A stretch of 21,134 nucleotides of DNA from DATFXM01 sp035315885 (GTDB lineage: Bacteria; Acidobacteriota; Blastocatellia; UBA7656). The stretch covers positions 1 to 21,134 of the forward strand of contig DATFXM010000151.1 in assembly GCA_035315885.1 (NCBI GenBank), written 5' to 3'. Each line of letters starts with the position of its first letter. The first letter of the stretch is position 1. The translations under genes were made by a program, and so were the position numbers. Below are positions 1-6,792 of this stretch, piece after piece. Under the pieces are notes generated by a model. The model searched no databases. It was given only the letters and a program-made list of their open reading frames with translations, and had not been told where the DNA came from.

Positions 1-148
1 TAGCCGCGGACGGCAACCCTGGGCTGCACGACGCAACCCCTTCGGGGTTGGAAACCTTGTTTCGATTTACCCAGGGTAGCCGCGGACGGCAACCCTGGGC
101 TGCACGACGCAACCCCTTCAGGGTTGGAAACCTTGTCTCCATATTTCC
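1..148 (-). repeat. Two tandem units of a 76-bp double-hairpin repeat (left array)
   Basis: Units begin at 1 and 77, and the second fades out near 148. Each unit has a GC-rich hairpin with ACCCTGGG/CCCAGGGT arms around a GCCG/CGGC inner stem, then the small palindrome CAACCCC-TTC-GGGGTTG. It is the same family as the array at 20615-21134 but in reverse complement, with diverged spacer bases (for example gctgcAcgacg here against gctgcTcgacg there). The window starts inside the array, so its full length is unknown. No transposase is nearby. It resembles a REP-like intergenic element; mobility is not shown. Confidence 0.85.
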
Positions 149-194
149 TTAGAAGTCCTGTAGGTCGTCTTCTGAATTTCTTACGCCAGGGCTC

Positions 195-229
195 AAGGCG
201 CAAAGGTTTGCAATTCTTCTTTGCGCCTT
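195..229. repeat. Perfect 11-bp inverted repeat (hairpin)
   Basis: The arm AAGGCGCAAAG at 195-205 pairs with CTTTGCGCCTT at 219-229 across a 13-nt loop. No T-run follows on either strand, so it is not a classical intrinsic terminator. It lies in the 122-bp gap between the left repeat array and the doubtful small ORF at 270/288-470. It may be another dispersed palindrome. Confidence 0.6.
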
Positions 230-287
230 CGCGTCGTTGCGTTGAGAATTAGTAGTCCAGGTCACTGGTGTGCGTTCAGATGCTGCA

Positions 288-470
288 ATGCGCAACCATC
301 CGTTCGAGGCGGAACAAGAAAAGGCTGCGGATGAGCGCGGCCGATTCCTCGACCCTGAAGCCTTCGGTCAACCCGAACAACGCGGCATCGAATGGGCACG
401 AAACCCTCAGATGATGCAGCGCCTCAAAGAGCAGCGCGAGCAAAAAGTGCAACCGCCCCTTCCTCAATAA
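288..470 (+). CDS. Doubtful small hydrophilic ORF, no family recognised
   Basis: This frame gives 60 residues from ATG 288 (66 from a GTG at 270) and ends with TAA at 468-470. The product is rich in Glu, Gln and Arg (AEQEKAADERGRF near the start, MMQRLKEQREQ near the end). It has no Cys, no signal peptide and no membrane segment. Codon choice looks ordinary for the neighbourhood, which is the main reason to list it. Against it: there is no Shine-Dalgarno sequence before either start, an equally long frame exists on the other strand, and its stop touches a heptamer/palindrome repeat. It could be a small cytosolic protein, a gene remnant or chance. I assign no function. Confidence 0.3.
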   Translation: MRNHPFEAEQEKAADERGRFLDPEAFGQPEQRGIEWARNPQMMQRLKEQREQKVQPPLPQ

Positions 471-545
471 TGCTGAGTGCTGAGCGCAACCCGAAGGAGT
501 TGGGTGGTTCAGCCCAGGGTCGCCGTCTGCGGCTACCCTGGGTCG
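470..545 (+). repeat. Heptamer pair joined to a diverged copy of the double-hairpin repeat
   Basis: Two heptamers (ATGCTGA 470-476, GTGCTGA 477-483) lead straight into GCGCAACCC and a diverged double-hairpin unit at about 486-542. The CCCAGGGT and ACCCTGGG arms and the inner CGCCGTC/GCGGCT segment are preserved, and the first palindrome is degenerate. It is in the orientation of the right-hand array. It occupies the 5' leader of the pilin-like gene, ending about 45 bp before its start, so it may be transcribed and folded there. Confidence 0.7.
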
Positions 546-589
546 CTATCGCGCGAGAATGTCCAACCCTGAAACGGTTCGGAGGTCTT

Positions 590-1633
590 ATGTTAAGCGA
601 ATCGATTTCTCTATCAATGAATCGCTGCGTCGCAACGCCCGTGGACGAACATCACGCGTTCAATTCGCCAACCCAGCGACGTCAGGGCTTCACTCTAATC
701 GAACTGCTCGTAATCATCTCGATCATTGCCATCCTGGTCGGCCTGCTGCTGCCGGCGGTGCAGAAGACACGGGAGGCTGCAGTAAACAAATTCATGCGAG
801 ACCAACTCGGAACGAGTATCTGCGAGGGGCTGCACTCGTTCTTCAAAGAGTTCAACGAGTATCCTTCCAGCCTGGATGACGTTCGGCTCGTGCAGTTCAT
901 GCCGAAGCTGCAGCCGCCCGAAGTGCTCGCTGAGAACCTGGACTTCACGCTTGGGTATTCTGTGACCACCGGTATTCCGGGCGACGAATCCACGTGGGAC
1001 TTCGAGTTGTGCGCGAAGAAGAGAGGCGGATTTCCGGTGTACTGCACCGACAAGACTTGCACGGTAATTGACAGGCAGGCTCAACTCGCTACTTCAACTT
1101 CGGCGGGGCCGCCCAATCCGGCTCTCGCTCAAGCCGCTGAGACAGTAACTCCGCTCCTGCTGGCCCAGCCGGAAGCGATCCCGCTCGTGCGCCAGTATCT
1201 GATGCAATCTGGTTTGAGCGACCGGGTATTCGATCTTCTGGATTCGAACGGCGACGGAGTGCTCACGCTGGACGAGATGTTGAGCAATCAGTTGCTCGCA
1301 CCCTTCGCTCGCTTCTTGCGAACGCCGGGGTTGTTCGGACCGGAGATCGACGCGCAGGTGGCTATCACAAAGAGCGATCTGTCAGGGGACGCGGCTTTTC
1401 TGTTTTCGTACGATTCGTGCCGCGCGTTGTGCGAGATCTATAGCGGCAAGGAAGGAGTCGCTCATGCGTTGATAGTCAAACTAGACGCGGCCGAAGCGGC
1501 GGAGAAACGCGGCGACCTGCGCGCAAAGGCCGGGGAGCTGGAAGCATTTCAGAATCAGGTTCGAGCCCAGACTGACAAAGCATTGAGCATTAAACAGGCG
1601 CTGGTACTCTCGACCCTCGTTCGCACACTCTAG
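590..1633 (+). CDS. Type IV pilin-like (pseudopilin) protein with an EF-hand loop
   Basis: The product is 347 residues. A prepilin signal is clear: a basic leader ending RRQG, then FTLIELL and a hydrophobic helix to about residue 53. Prepilin peptidase should cut after G33, leaving F34 as residue +1 and E38 as the conserved +5 Glu. The helix continues LLLPAVQKTREAA, as in DUF1559-like pseudopilins. A canonical 12-residue EF-hand loop lies at 218-229 (DSNGDGVLTLDE), so Ca2+ binding is likely. Several Cys residues (VYCTDKTC, SCRALC) could form disulfides outside the cytoplasm. I chose ATG 590 because GGAGG stands at 581-585; the open frame extends back to 392, but that part would translate a repeat. 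It is monocistronic and convergent with the TPR gene. It could be a minor pilin, a secretion pseudopilin or a stand-alone surface protein; no pilus genes are adjacent. Confidence 0.85.
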   Translation: MLSESISLSMNRCVATPVDEHHAFNSPTQRRQGFTLIELLVIISIIAILVGLLLPAVQKTREAAVNKFMRDQLGTSICEGLHSFFKEFNEYPSSLDDVRLVQFMPKLQPPEVLAENLDFTLGYSVTTGIPGDESTWDFELCAKKRGGFPVYCTDKTCTVIDRQAQLATSTSAGPPNPALAQAAETVTPLLLAQPEAIPLVRQYLMQSGLSDRVFDLLDSNGDGVLTLDEMLSNQLLAPFARFLRTPGLFGPEIDAQVAITKSDLSGDAAFLFSYDSCRALCEIYSGKEGVAHALIVKLDAAEAAEKRGDLRAKAGELEAFQNQVRAQTDKALSIKQALVLSTLVRTL

Positions 1634-1675
1634 CGACGGATTCCGGCCGGCGCGATCGCTTGCTGAGATTGCGTC

Positions 1676-1749
1676 GTCCCCTCAATGTTCGATTAGTAAG
1701 TTGGGTTTGACGCACTTTGCGTTAAACCCAGGTGGCTAATAGAGGGGAC
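1676..1749. terminator. Nested inverted repeat between convergent genes (possible bidirectional terminator)
   Basis: The inner arms TGGGTTTGACGC (1702-1713) and GCGTTAAACCCA (1719-1730) pair with one G-T mismatch around ACTTT. Further out, ATTAG (1692-1696) pairs with CTAAT (1736-1740), and GTCCCCTC (1676-1683) with GAGGGGAC (1742-1749). The element lies between the 3' ends of the pilin-like and TPR genes, where a two-way terminator would be expected, but neither strand shows a strong T-tract. It could also be a small palindromic mobile-type repeat with GTCCCCTC termini. Confidence 0.5.
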
Positions 1750-1768
1750 AGAAAACTGGAACTCCCGA

Positions 1769-2980
1769 TTACTTCTCTTTGATTATCTGCATGAGCTTCG
1801 CGGCGCGCAGCGGGTCGAGACGTTTTAGTTGCTCGTGTTGTTCGAGTGCGTCCTTCGACCTGCCCATCATGCAGTAGGTCACGCCCAGATTGTAGCGCGC
1901 TTGCGGAAACTGAGACTTGAGGTCGATCGCCCTCAAGTAGCTTCTGACTGCCTGGTCGTGCTGATCAGTCTCGTTGTAGGCGTTTCCCAGGAGGTAATAC
2001 TCATCCGCGTCGTCGGGCCTTTCCTTGATCGACTCCAGCAAACCGCTCACTGCCTTCTGAAACAGAGGGCCGATCTTGCTCGACTGCTTCAACCCCTGAT
2101 ATGCGCGACCCAGATAAAATGAAGCTTCACCATCACCCGGTTTGATCTCGAGCGCGCGTTTGCACGCAGTCAGAGCATCCTCAAATCGCGACAGGTCGTT
2201 ATAAGCACGGCACAGATTCACGTACCCGGCGTTGTTGTTCGGAGCGTTTTTGACAGCCATTCTTCCAGCGTCCGCGGAAGCTTGATGCTGATCGGACATG
2301 CTGTAGAACCAACTCAAAGAGATGTACGCGCGTGGGTGATTCGGCGCCAGGGCAACCACCTTGTTTGTAGCGGCTATAGCGTCCGCGTACAGTCCCAACC
2401 GGCTGTAAGCGATGCCAATGTTCTCCAGCAACTCGACCGAATTCGGCGCAGAGCTCAACGCGCTCTCCCATTGAGTGATCGCTGTACGGTAGTCCCTACG
2501 AATGAAGGCCTCAGCTCCACGACGCAGCAGGCCCTCCGCATCGGAGCCGGCTGGAATCTCGGTGGCCCCACCGGCCGGATTACCAGAAGCGGCGGGGACT
2601 CTGGAGGAGCTCGCGTTTGGAGTCGAGTAAGGCACCTCAAACGCGTCGTTACTCGACACCGGTCTCGCGCCTCGCACTACTACGCTCACCGGTCCGGTTG
2701 AAGCTCCGATCGGAACCTTTACCGTGATGAGATCGTCTCGCCAGTAGAGCACGTCTCCGGGAACACCGTTGAACTCCACAGAACCGGGAGCGGCTTCTGA
2801 TGCCGTTTCCTTAACCCACGAGCCGGATTCGTAGCCCATAAAGCCGGCGCCACGAATCGTCACCGTGGTTCCGGGCTCTCCAAACGTCGGAACTATCGAA
2901 CCGATACGCGCGGGGCGTCCCTGAGCCAAGGCCACCGCCGCCAATGTGATGAGCAGCGATAAGAGAAGAGATGTTCGCAT
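1769..2980 (-). CDS. Secreted TIG/IPT-domain plus TPR-repeat protein
   Basis: The product is 403 residues. It starts MRTSLLLSLLITLAAVALAQG, a Sec signal peptide of about 20 residues, so the protein is probably exported. Residues about 22-97 look like an immunoglobulin-like TIG/IPT domain (IGSIVPTFGEPGTTVTIRG, with GDVLYWRDDLITVKVP further on). A Ser/Pro/Gly-rich linker follows. From about residue 135 to the end there are about six to seven TPR units with recurring spacing (for example GIAYSRLGLYADAI, YYLLGNAYNETDQHDQAV, ARYNLGVTYCMMGRSKDAL). TPRs bind protein partners; the partner is unknown. I chose the ATG at 2978-2980 because the longer open frame upstream (to 3121) only translates the heptamer repeats and would bury the signal peptide. 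No strong ribosome site is visible. The gene stands alone, divergent from padR. Confidence 0.85.
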   Translation of the reverse strand: MRTSLLLSLLITLAAVALAQGRPARIGSIVPTFGEPGTTVTIRGAGFMGYESGSWVKETASEAAPGSVEFNGVPGDVLYWRDDLITVKVPIGASTGPVSVVVRGARPVSSNDAFEVPYSTPNASSSRVPAASGNPAGGATEIPAGSDAEGLLRRGAEAFIRRDYRTAITQWESALSSAPNSVELLENIGIAYSRLGLYADAIAATNKVVALAPNHPRAYISLSWFYSMSDQHQASADAGRMAVKNAPNNNAGYVNLCRAYNDLSRFEDALTACKRALEIKPGDGEASFYLGRAYQGLKQSSKIGPLFQKAVSGLLESIKERPDDADEYYLLGNAYNETDQHDQAVRSYLRAIDLKSQFPQARYNLGVTYCMMGRSKDALEQHEQLKRLDPLRAAKLMQIIKEK

Positions 2981-2993
2981 TGCTGTTGATGAA

Positions 2994-3101
2994 GTTCTGA
3001 GTACTGAGTTCTGAGTTCTGAGTTCGCTTGTGAATCGTAAACCGGAATCTAGCAGGCGTAAACTCCAAAATCGCATGACACAGAACTCAGAACTCAGAAC
3101 T
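2994..3101. repeat. Inverted pair of heptamer runs between divergent genes
   Basis: The left run 2994-3021 has four units (GTTCTGA, GTACTGA, GTTCTGA, GTTCTGA). The right run 3081-3101 has three CAGAACT units, which are the reverse complement. The arms could pair over about 21 bp with a loop of about 60 nt. It lies between the divergent TPR and padR genes, just upstream of the padR promoter, and forms most of the 5' leader of the TPR gene. It is the first of four inverted heptamer pairs in the window. Confidence 0.85.
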
Positions 3102-3114
3102 CCCAATCCCCCCT

Positions 3115-3154
3115 TTGACAATCTACAGGAGAACTCGTATCATCGCTCCTGTAG
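3115..3154 (+). promoter_or_regulatory. Near-consensus promoter overlapped by a perfect inverted repeat (probable PadR operator)
   Basis: TTGACA at 3115-3120 and TATCAT at 3138-3143 are spaced by 17 bp, an almost ideal sigma-70 promoter. A perfect 9-bp inverted repeat, CTACAGGAG (3123-3131) and CTCCTGTAG (3146-3154), brackets the -10 box, with one arm in the spacer and one at the expected start of transcription. A dimeric PadR protein bound here would block RNA polymerase. PadR regulators commonly repress their own operon, so autoregulation of padR and the downstream permease is the simplest reading. Confidence 0.75.
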
Positions 3155-3199
3155 AAAATCTAGAGGAGGCTCCGATCGACTCCGATCAACAAGCTCAAA

Positions 3200-3532
3200 A
3201 TGCCAAAACAAAAATCTGACTTACTGCAAGGCACTCTCGATATGCTGATTCTCAAGACGCTCGCTCTCGGACCTATGCACGGATGGGGCATCGCGCAGCG
3301 AATCCAGCAGATTTCCGAGGGAGTGCTGAGCATCAATCAGGGTTCGCTGTACCCAGCTCTTTATCGCCTCGAGGAGCAGGGCTGGATCAAAGCCGAATGG
3401 GGCAGCTCGGACAACAACCGCCAGGCCAAGTACTACGAGCTGACACGCGCGGGGCGCAAGCAACTGGACCAAGAGCAGGAAAACTGGGAACGACTCTCGG
3501 CGGCGATAAAGCAGGTTCTGCAGGCAGTCTAA
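3200..3532 (+). CDS. PadR-family transcriptional regulator
   Basis: The product is 110 residues, the usual length of the short PadR class. It shows the family pattern from the first residues: MPKQKSDLLQGTLDMLILKT, then LGPMHGWGIAQRIQ, then the recognition-helix region INQGSLYPALYRLEEQGWI, and the wing with NRQAKYYELTRAGRKQL. It is a cytoplasmic winged-helix repressor acting as a dimer. A GGAGG at 3165-3169 is too far from ATG 3200 to serve it, and no in-frame start lies nearer, so initiation may be weak. The gene ends 15 bp before the ADOP permease and surely shares its transcript. The inverted repeat over the promoter at 3115-3154 is its probable operator. The signal that relieves repression is unknown. 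Confidence 0.93.
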   Translation: MPKQKSDLLQGTLDMLILKTLALGPMHGWGIAQRIQQISEGVLSINQGSLYPALYRLEEQGWIKAEWGSSDNNRQAKYYELTRAGRKQLDQEQENWERLSAAIKQVLQAV

Positions 3533-3547
3533 GCGGAGGTTGCGAAT

Positions 3548-6208
3548 ATGGGCTGGAGATTCTGGCGCGGGCCGCGGGCACTGTTGCTCAAGCGAAGGAT
3601 GGAGCGTGAGATGGATGCAGAGATGCGCTTCCATCTCGAGATGGAAATCGAGCAGAACCGCCGGCGCGGGATGGCCGACGCGGACGCGCGCATAAACGCG
3701 CTGAGGCGGTTTGGCGGAGTCGAGAAGGTCAAAGAAGAGTGTCGTGATGCTCGAGGCGGGCGCCTTATCGAAAGCCTTCTGCGAGACCTGCGCTACGGGG
3801 CGCGAATGTTGCGCCGGAATCCGGGATTTACCCTCGTCGCGCTTGTCACCCTGGCGCTCGGCATCGGTGCGAACACCGCAATATTCAGCGTGATATATGG
3901 CGTATTGATGCGTCCGCTGCCTTATCAGGATGGGCAGCGCCTGGTTGTCCTTCACCAGTCACTAAGCGCCGCTCGCATCGAGGACATGAATTTCTCGGTA
4001 AAGGAGATCAACGACTACCGCGAACAGAACCAGACCCTCGAGGAGTTGGCCGAGCACCATTCGATGTCGTTCATCCTGCTGGGTCGTCAAGAGCCGCAGC
4101 GAGTTCAAACCTCGGTGGTGTCGGCTAACTTTTTTGACTTGCTCGGTGTGAGGGCGCTCATGGGACGAACCTTTGTACCGACCGATGATCAAAAGGGAGC
4201 GGACGCCGTGTTGGTGTTGAGCTACAAGTACTGGCGGGAGGGTCACGGTGGAGATCCGAATATCGTGGGCAAGGTGTTCACGATGAACGACAAGCCGCAT
4301 ACGGTCATCGGTGTGTTGCCGCCCATTCCTCAATATCCGGTTGAAAGCGATGTCTATATGCCGACGGTCGCCTGTCCTTCGCGTTCTTCTGAAGCGGCGC
4401 TGACCAACAGAAGATTTAGAATGATGGACGTATTCGGCCGGCTGAAGGATGGAGTGTCGATCGATCAGGCCAGGGCAGACGTGGCCTTAGTCGCAGGCAA
4501 CCTGCGGGACACGTATCCGGAGGCTTATCCTGAAAACTCAGGCTATTGCGCGCGAGCGGAATTGCTCCAGACGGAGCTGACTCGTCAGGCCAAGCCGACA
4601 TTCCTGGTGTTGCTGGGCACTGCGGGGCTGGTGCTTCTGATCGCCTGTGCCAACGTTGCAAATCTGATGCTGGCGCGATTGATTCGCCGCGACCGGGAGA
4701 TGGCGATTCGAACTTCGTTGGGGGCAGGACGCGCGAGGCTAGTCAGGCAGTTGCTTACGGAAAGCACCATGCTGTCGTTGCTGGGAGGCGGGCTCGGACT
4801 GATTCTGGCGGCGTGGGGACTGCGACTGCTCGTGAGCTTTGCCGCCCGATTTACGACTCGGGCGAATGAGATATCGATCGACGGGTTTGTGCTGTTGTTC
4901 ACTCTCACGGTTTCAATCGTAACCGGGTTGGCCTTCGGACTGATGCCCGCATTTCTTTCAGAGAAGAATCTGACGTCGGCTTTGAAGGAAGGGTGCGGAC
5001 GCACCAGCACCGGCTTCGGCAAGCAGCGCACGCGCGGGTTGTTGATCGTAGCGCAGGTGTCGCTTTCCTTCGTTTTGTTGATCGGTGCGGGACTGATGCT
5101 GCGCAGCTTCATGAAGCTGCAGCAGGTCAATCCGGGTTTTGATCCCGAGAGCGTGTTGACCATGAGAGTCAGCCCAAACTGGTCGCGACTGAGGACGGGG
5201 GCGCAGTTTCGCGACTTCACATTGAGGTTATTGGACAATATCAAATCGCAGCCAGGTGTTTTGAGCGCGGCGCTTGGATCGACTTACCCGATGAATCCGT
5301 CGGGAATAACGTTCGGACCAAACAACGACACGTTTGAAATTGAAGGCCGGCCTCGCCAGCCCGACGATCCGCCGCTTCAGGCCGATACTCGTTCCGTCAC
5401 TCCCGATTACTTCGAAACAATTCGCATGCCGCTGGTAGCCGGACGAGTGTTTAGAGACAGCGACAACGACCAAGCGCCGCTGGTTGCGGTGATCAATAAG
5501 TCTTTCGCGCGGCACCACTGGGGTACGGAAGATCCGATCGGCAGGCGAGTGACATTTGATCGCGGGGAGCACTGGGTGACCATCGTAGGCATAGTTGGCG
5601 ACGTGAAGCAGTACGGCCTCGACCGCGACGTGACCGACGAGTTGTACGCTTCGCACGCCCAGAGTCCGCACGCAAGCACTCTGCTGGTCCGAACAGCAAC
5701 CGATCCAATGGTGATGTCGAACCTGCTGCGTGAGGTCATCAATCAAACAGATTCTGAGACCGCTATCGATCGGGTGCAGACGCTACAACGTGTGCGAGAC
5801 GAATCGCTGGCGTCGCCGCGCCTGACGACGATCCTGCTGATATTGTTTGCAGGACTCGCGCTGACGATCACCGCGGCGGGGATCGCCGGAGTGATGGCTC
5901 TTTCAGTGAGTCAGCGAACACACGAGATCGGAATCCGAATGGCCCTTGGAGCAAGCCGCGTCAATGCGATTACGATGGTTGTGAAGCAAGGAATGCTTCA
6001 CGTATTGATTGGACTTGCGCTGGGGGTAGCGGGAGCGCTGGCTCTGACGCGTCTGATGGCGTCCTTGTTATTCGCGGTGACGCCCGCCGACCCGGTTACA
6101 TTCGCCGGAGTCGCGATTGTCTTTTTTGGGGTGGCTATGGTTTCGTGCTTTCTTCCCGCGCGCCGGGTTACTACGATCGACCCGGTACTGGCTCTCCGCG
6201 CCGATTAG
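3548..6208 (+). CDS. ADOP-type MacB/FtsX-like permease
   Basis: The product is 886 residues, typical of acidobacterial duplicated orphan permeases. Residues about 15-75 form the charged prefix domain (MEREMDAEMRFHLEMEIEQN, later NALRRFGGVEKVKEECRD). The first membrane helix follows NPGFTLVALVTLALGIGANT at about 92-111 and leads into a MacB-type periplasmic domain. The first FtsX block starts at about 351 (ACANVANLMLARLIRRDREM), then a second periplasmic domain, and a second FtsX block from about 757 (SQRTHEIGIRMALGAS) to the C-terminal LPARRVTTIDPVLALRAD. No ATPase is encoded beside it, hence orphan. GGAGG at 3535-3539 with 8-nt spacing fixes the start. It is cotranscribed with padR. ADOPs are presumed to be efflux or mechanotransmission proteins of the MacB type; the substrate cannot be told from sequence. 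Confidence 0.93.
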   Translation: MGWRFWRGPRALLLKRRMEREMDAEMRFHLEMEIEQNRRRGMADADARINALRRFGGVEKVKEECRDARGGRLIESLLRDLRYGARMLRRNPGFTLVALVTLALGIGANTAIFSVIYGVLMRPLPYQDGQRLVVLHQSLSAARIEDMNFSVKEINDYREQNQTLEELAEHHSMSFILLGRQEPQRVQTSVVSANFFDLLGVRALMGRTFVPTDDQKGADAVLVLSYKYWREGHGGDPNIVGKVFTMNDKPHTVIGVLPPIPQYPVESDVYMPTVACPSRSSEAALTNRRFRMMDVFGRLKDGVSIDQARADVALVAGNLRDTYPEAYPENSGYCARAELLQTELTRQAKPTFLVLLGTAGLVLLIACANVANLMLARLIRRDREMAIRTSLGAGRARLVRQLLTESTMLSLLGGGLGLILAAWGLRLLVSFAARFTTRANEISIDGFVLLFTLTVSIVTGLAFGLMPAFLSEKNLTSALKEGCGRTSTGFGKQRTRGLLIVAQVSLSFVLLIGAGLMLRSFMKLQQVNPGFDPESVLTMRVSPNWSRLRTGAQFRDFTLRLLDNIKSQPGVLSAALGSTYPMNPSGITFGPNNDTFEIEGRPRQPDDPPLQADTRSVTPDYFETIRMPLVAGRVFRDSDNDQAPLVAVINKSFARHHWGTEDPIGRRVTFDRGEHWVTIVGIVGDVKQYGLDRDVTDELYASHAQSPHASTLLVRTATDPMVMSNLLREVINQTDSETAIDRVQTLQRVRDESLASPRLTTILLILFAGLALTITAAGIAGVMALSVSQRTHEIGIRMALGASRVNAITMVVKQGMLHVLIGLALGVAGALALTRLMASLLFAVTPADPVTFAGVAIVFFGVAMVSCFLPARRVTTIDPVLALRAD

Positions 6209-6306
6209 TTGTCTGACGTTGTCCGAGAGTCAAGACGTGAGATCCGAACGAGCTTAGTTTAGTCACACACCAGCCAGCTCGAGCTTGAACTCCGGACTCA
6301 GCTTAA

Positions 6307-6346
6307 GCGGAAGTTGGCATCCTGGCGTGAAAATGCCAGCTTCCGC
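6307..6346. repeat. 14-bp imperfect inverted repeat downstream of the permease gene
   Basis: GCGGAAGTTGGCAT (6307-6320) and ATGCCAGCTTCCGC (6333-6346) pair with a single G-T mismatch around a 12-nt loop. It lies about 100 bp after the permease stop. No T-run follows, so a rho-independent terminator is possible but not typical. It could be another dispersed palindrome. Confidence 0.6.
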
Positions 6347-6660
6347 CCAAGCACGCACGGGGAAGATACTAAGCCCTTAAGGCAAAATCGTTTTCGCCAT
6401 CACCACAACAGAAGCGATGGCACCCAACCAGGCCGAGGCCAACGCACGCAGCGGTGCGCCCTTTCCCTAACGGCCGCAAGAAGTATTTCCTCGCTGCGCG
6501 TCATTCATCGCGCGCAGAATATATCCCCCCATATTCGACACAAATTCTGAAGCGAAAATCTGGCGCTGAGCTCGATTCAAAGAGCAGGCGGTTTTGATCC
6601 CATCTGAACACAAAGACGTTTTGGTCGACGATTCAGTTAGGCACAAACATTGCCCGCGAA

Positions 6661-6693
6661 CTCAGGACTCAGAACTCAGCACTCAGAACTGAG
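6661..6693. repeat. Heptamer run (CTCAGNA units)
   Basis: Four tandem heptamers (CTCAGGA, CTCAGAA, CTCAGCA, CTCAGAA) are followed by CTGAG, which turns the orientation. The run lies 100 bp before the cupin-like gene, in its 5' leader. Unlike the other sites, no clear opposite run is present. Confidence 0.8.
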
Positions 6694-6792
6694 AAAGTCC
6701 CATTGATTTAGCAGCGCGGACGTTGTATTACTGAGTGAAATCTGCCGGCTGAATCCATTGACGCCCCCCTGCCGAGCCCCGTGGAGGCATGA

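Larger units (their letters stand above)
6209..6792. other. 584-bp intergenic region with a hairpin and a heptamer run
   Basis: I find no convincing gene here. The frame at 6314-6550 on the plus strand has no ribosome site and no recognisable pattern. What can be seen is an imperfect 14-bp inverted repeat at 6307-6346 and a heptamer run at 6661-6693, listed separately. The promoter of the cupin-like gene should be in this stretch, but I see no good -35/-10 pair. Confidence 0.6.

Noticed and set aside
392..589. N-terminal extension of the pilin-like gene
   Set aside because: It would translate a palindromic repeat and put about 66 residues ahead of the prepilin leader; GGAGG sits directly before ATG 590.
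2981..3121. N-terminal extension of the TPR gene
   Set aside because: It translates heptamer repeats and would hide a clear signal peptide that begins at the ATG at 2978-2980.
3548..6208. Complete MacAB-type efflux system
   Set aside because: No ATPase or membrane-fusion protein gene is adjacent; the prefix domain and duplication identify the orphan ADOP type.
6314..6550. 78-codon plus-strand frame
   Set aside because: No ribosome site, it starts inside a palindrome, and its composition looks non-coding.
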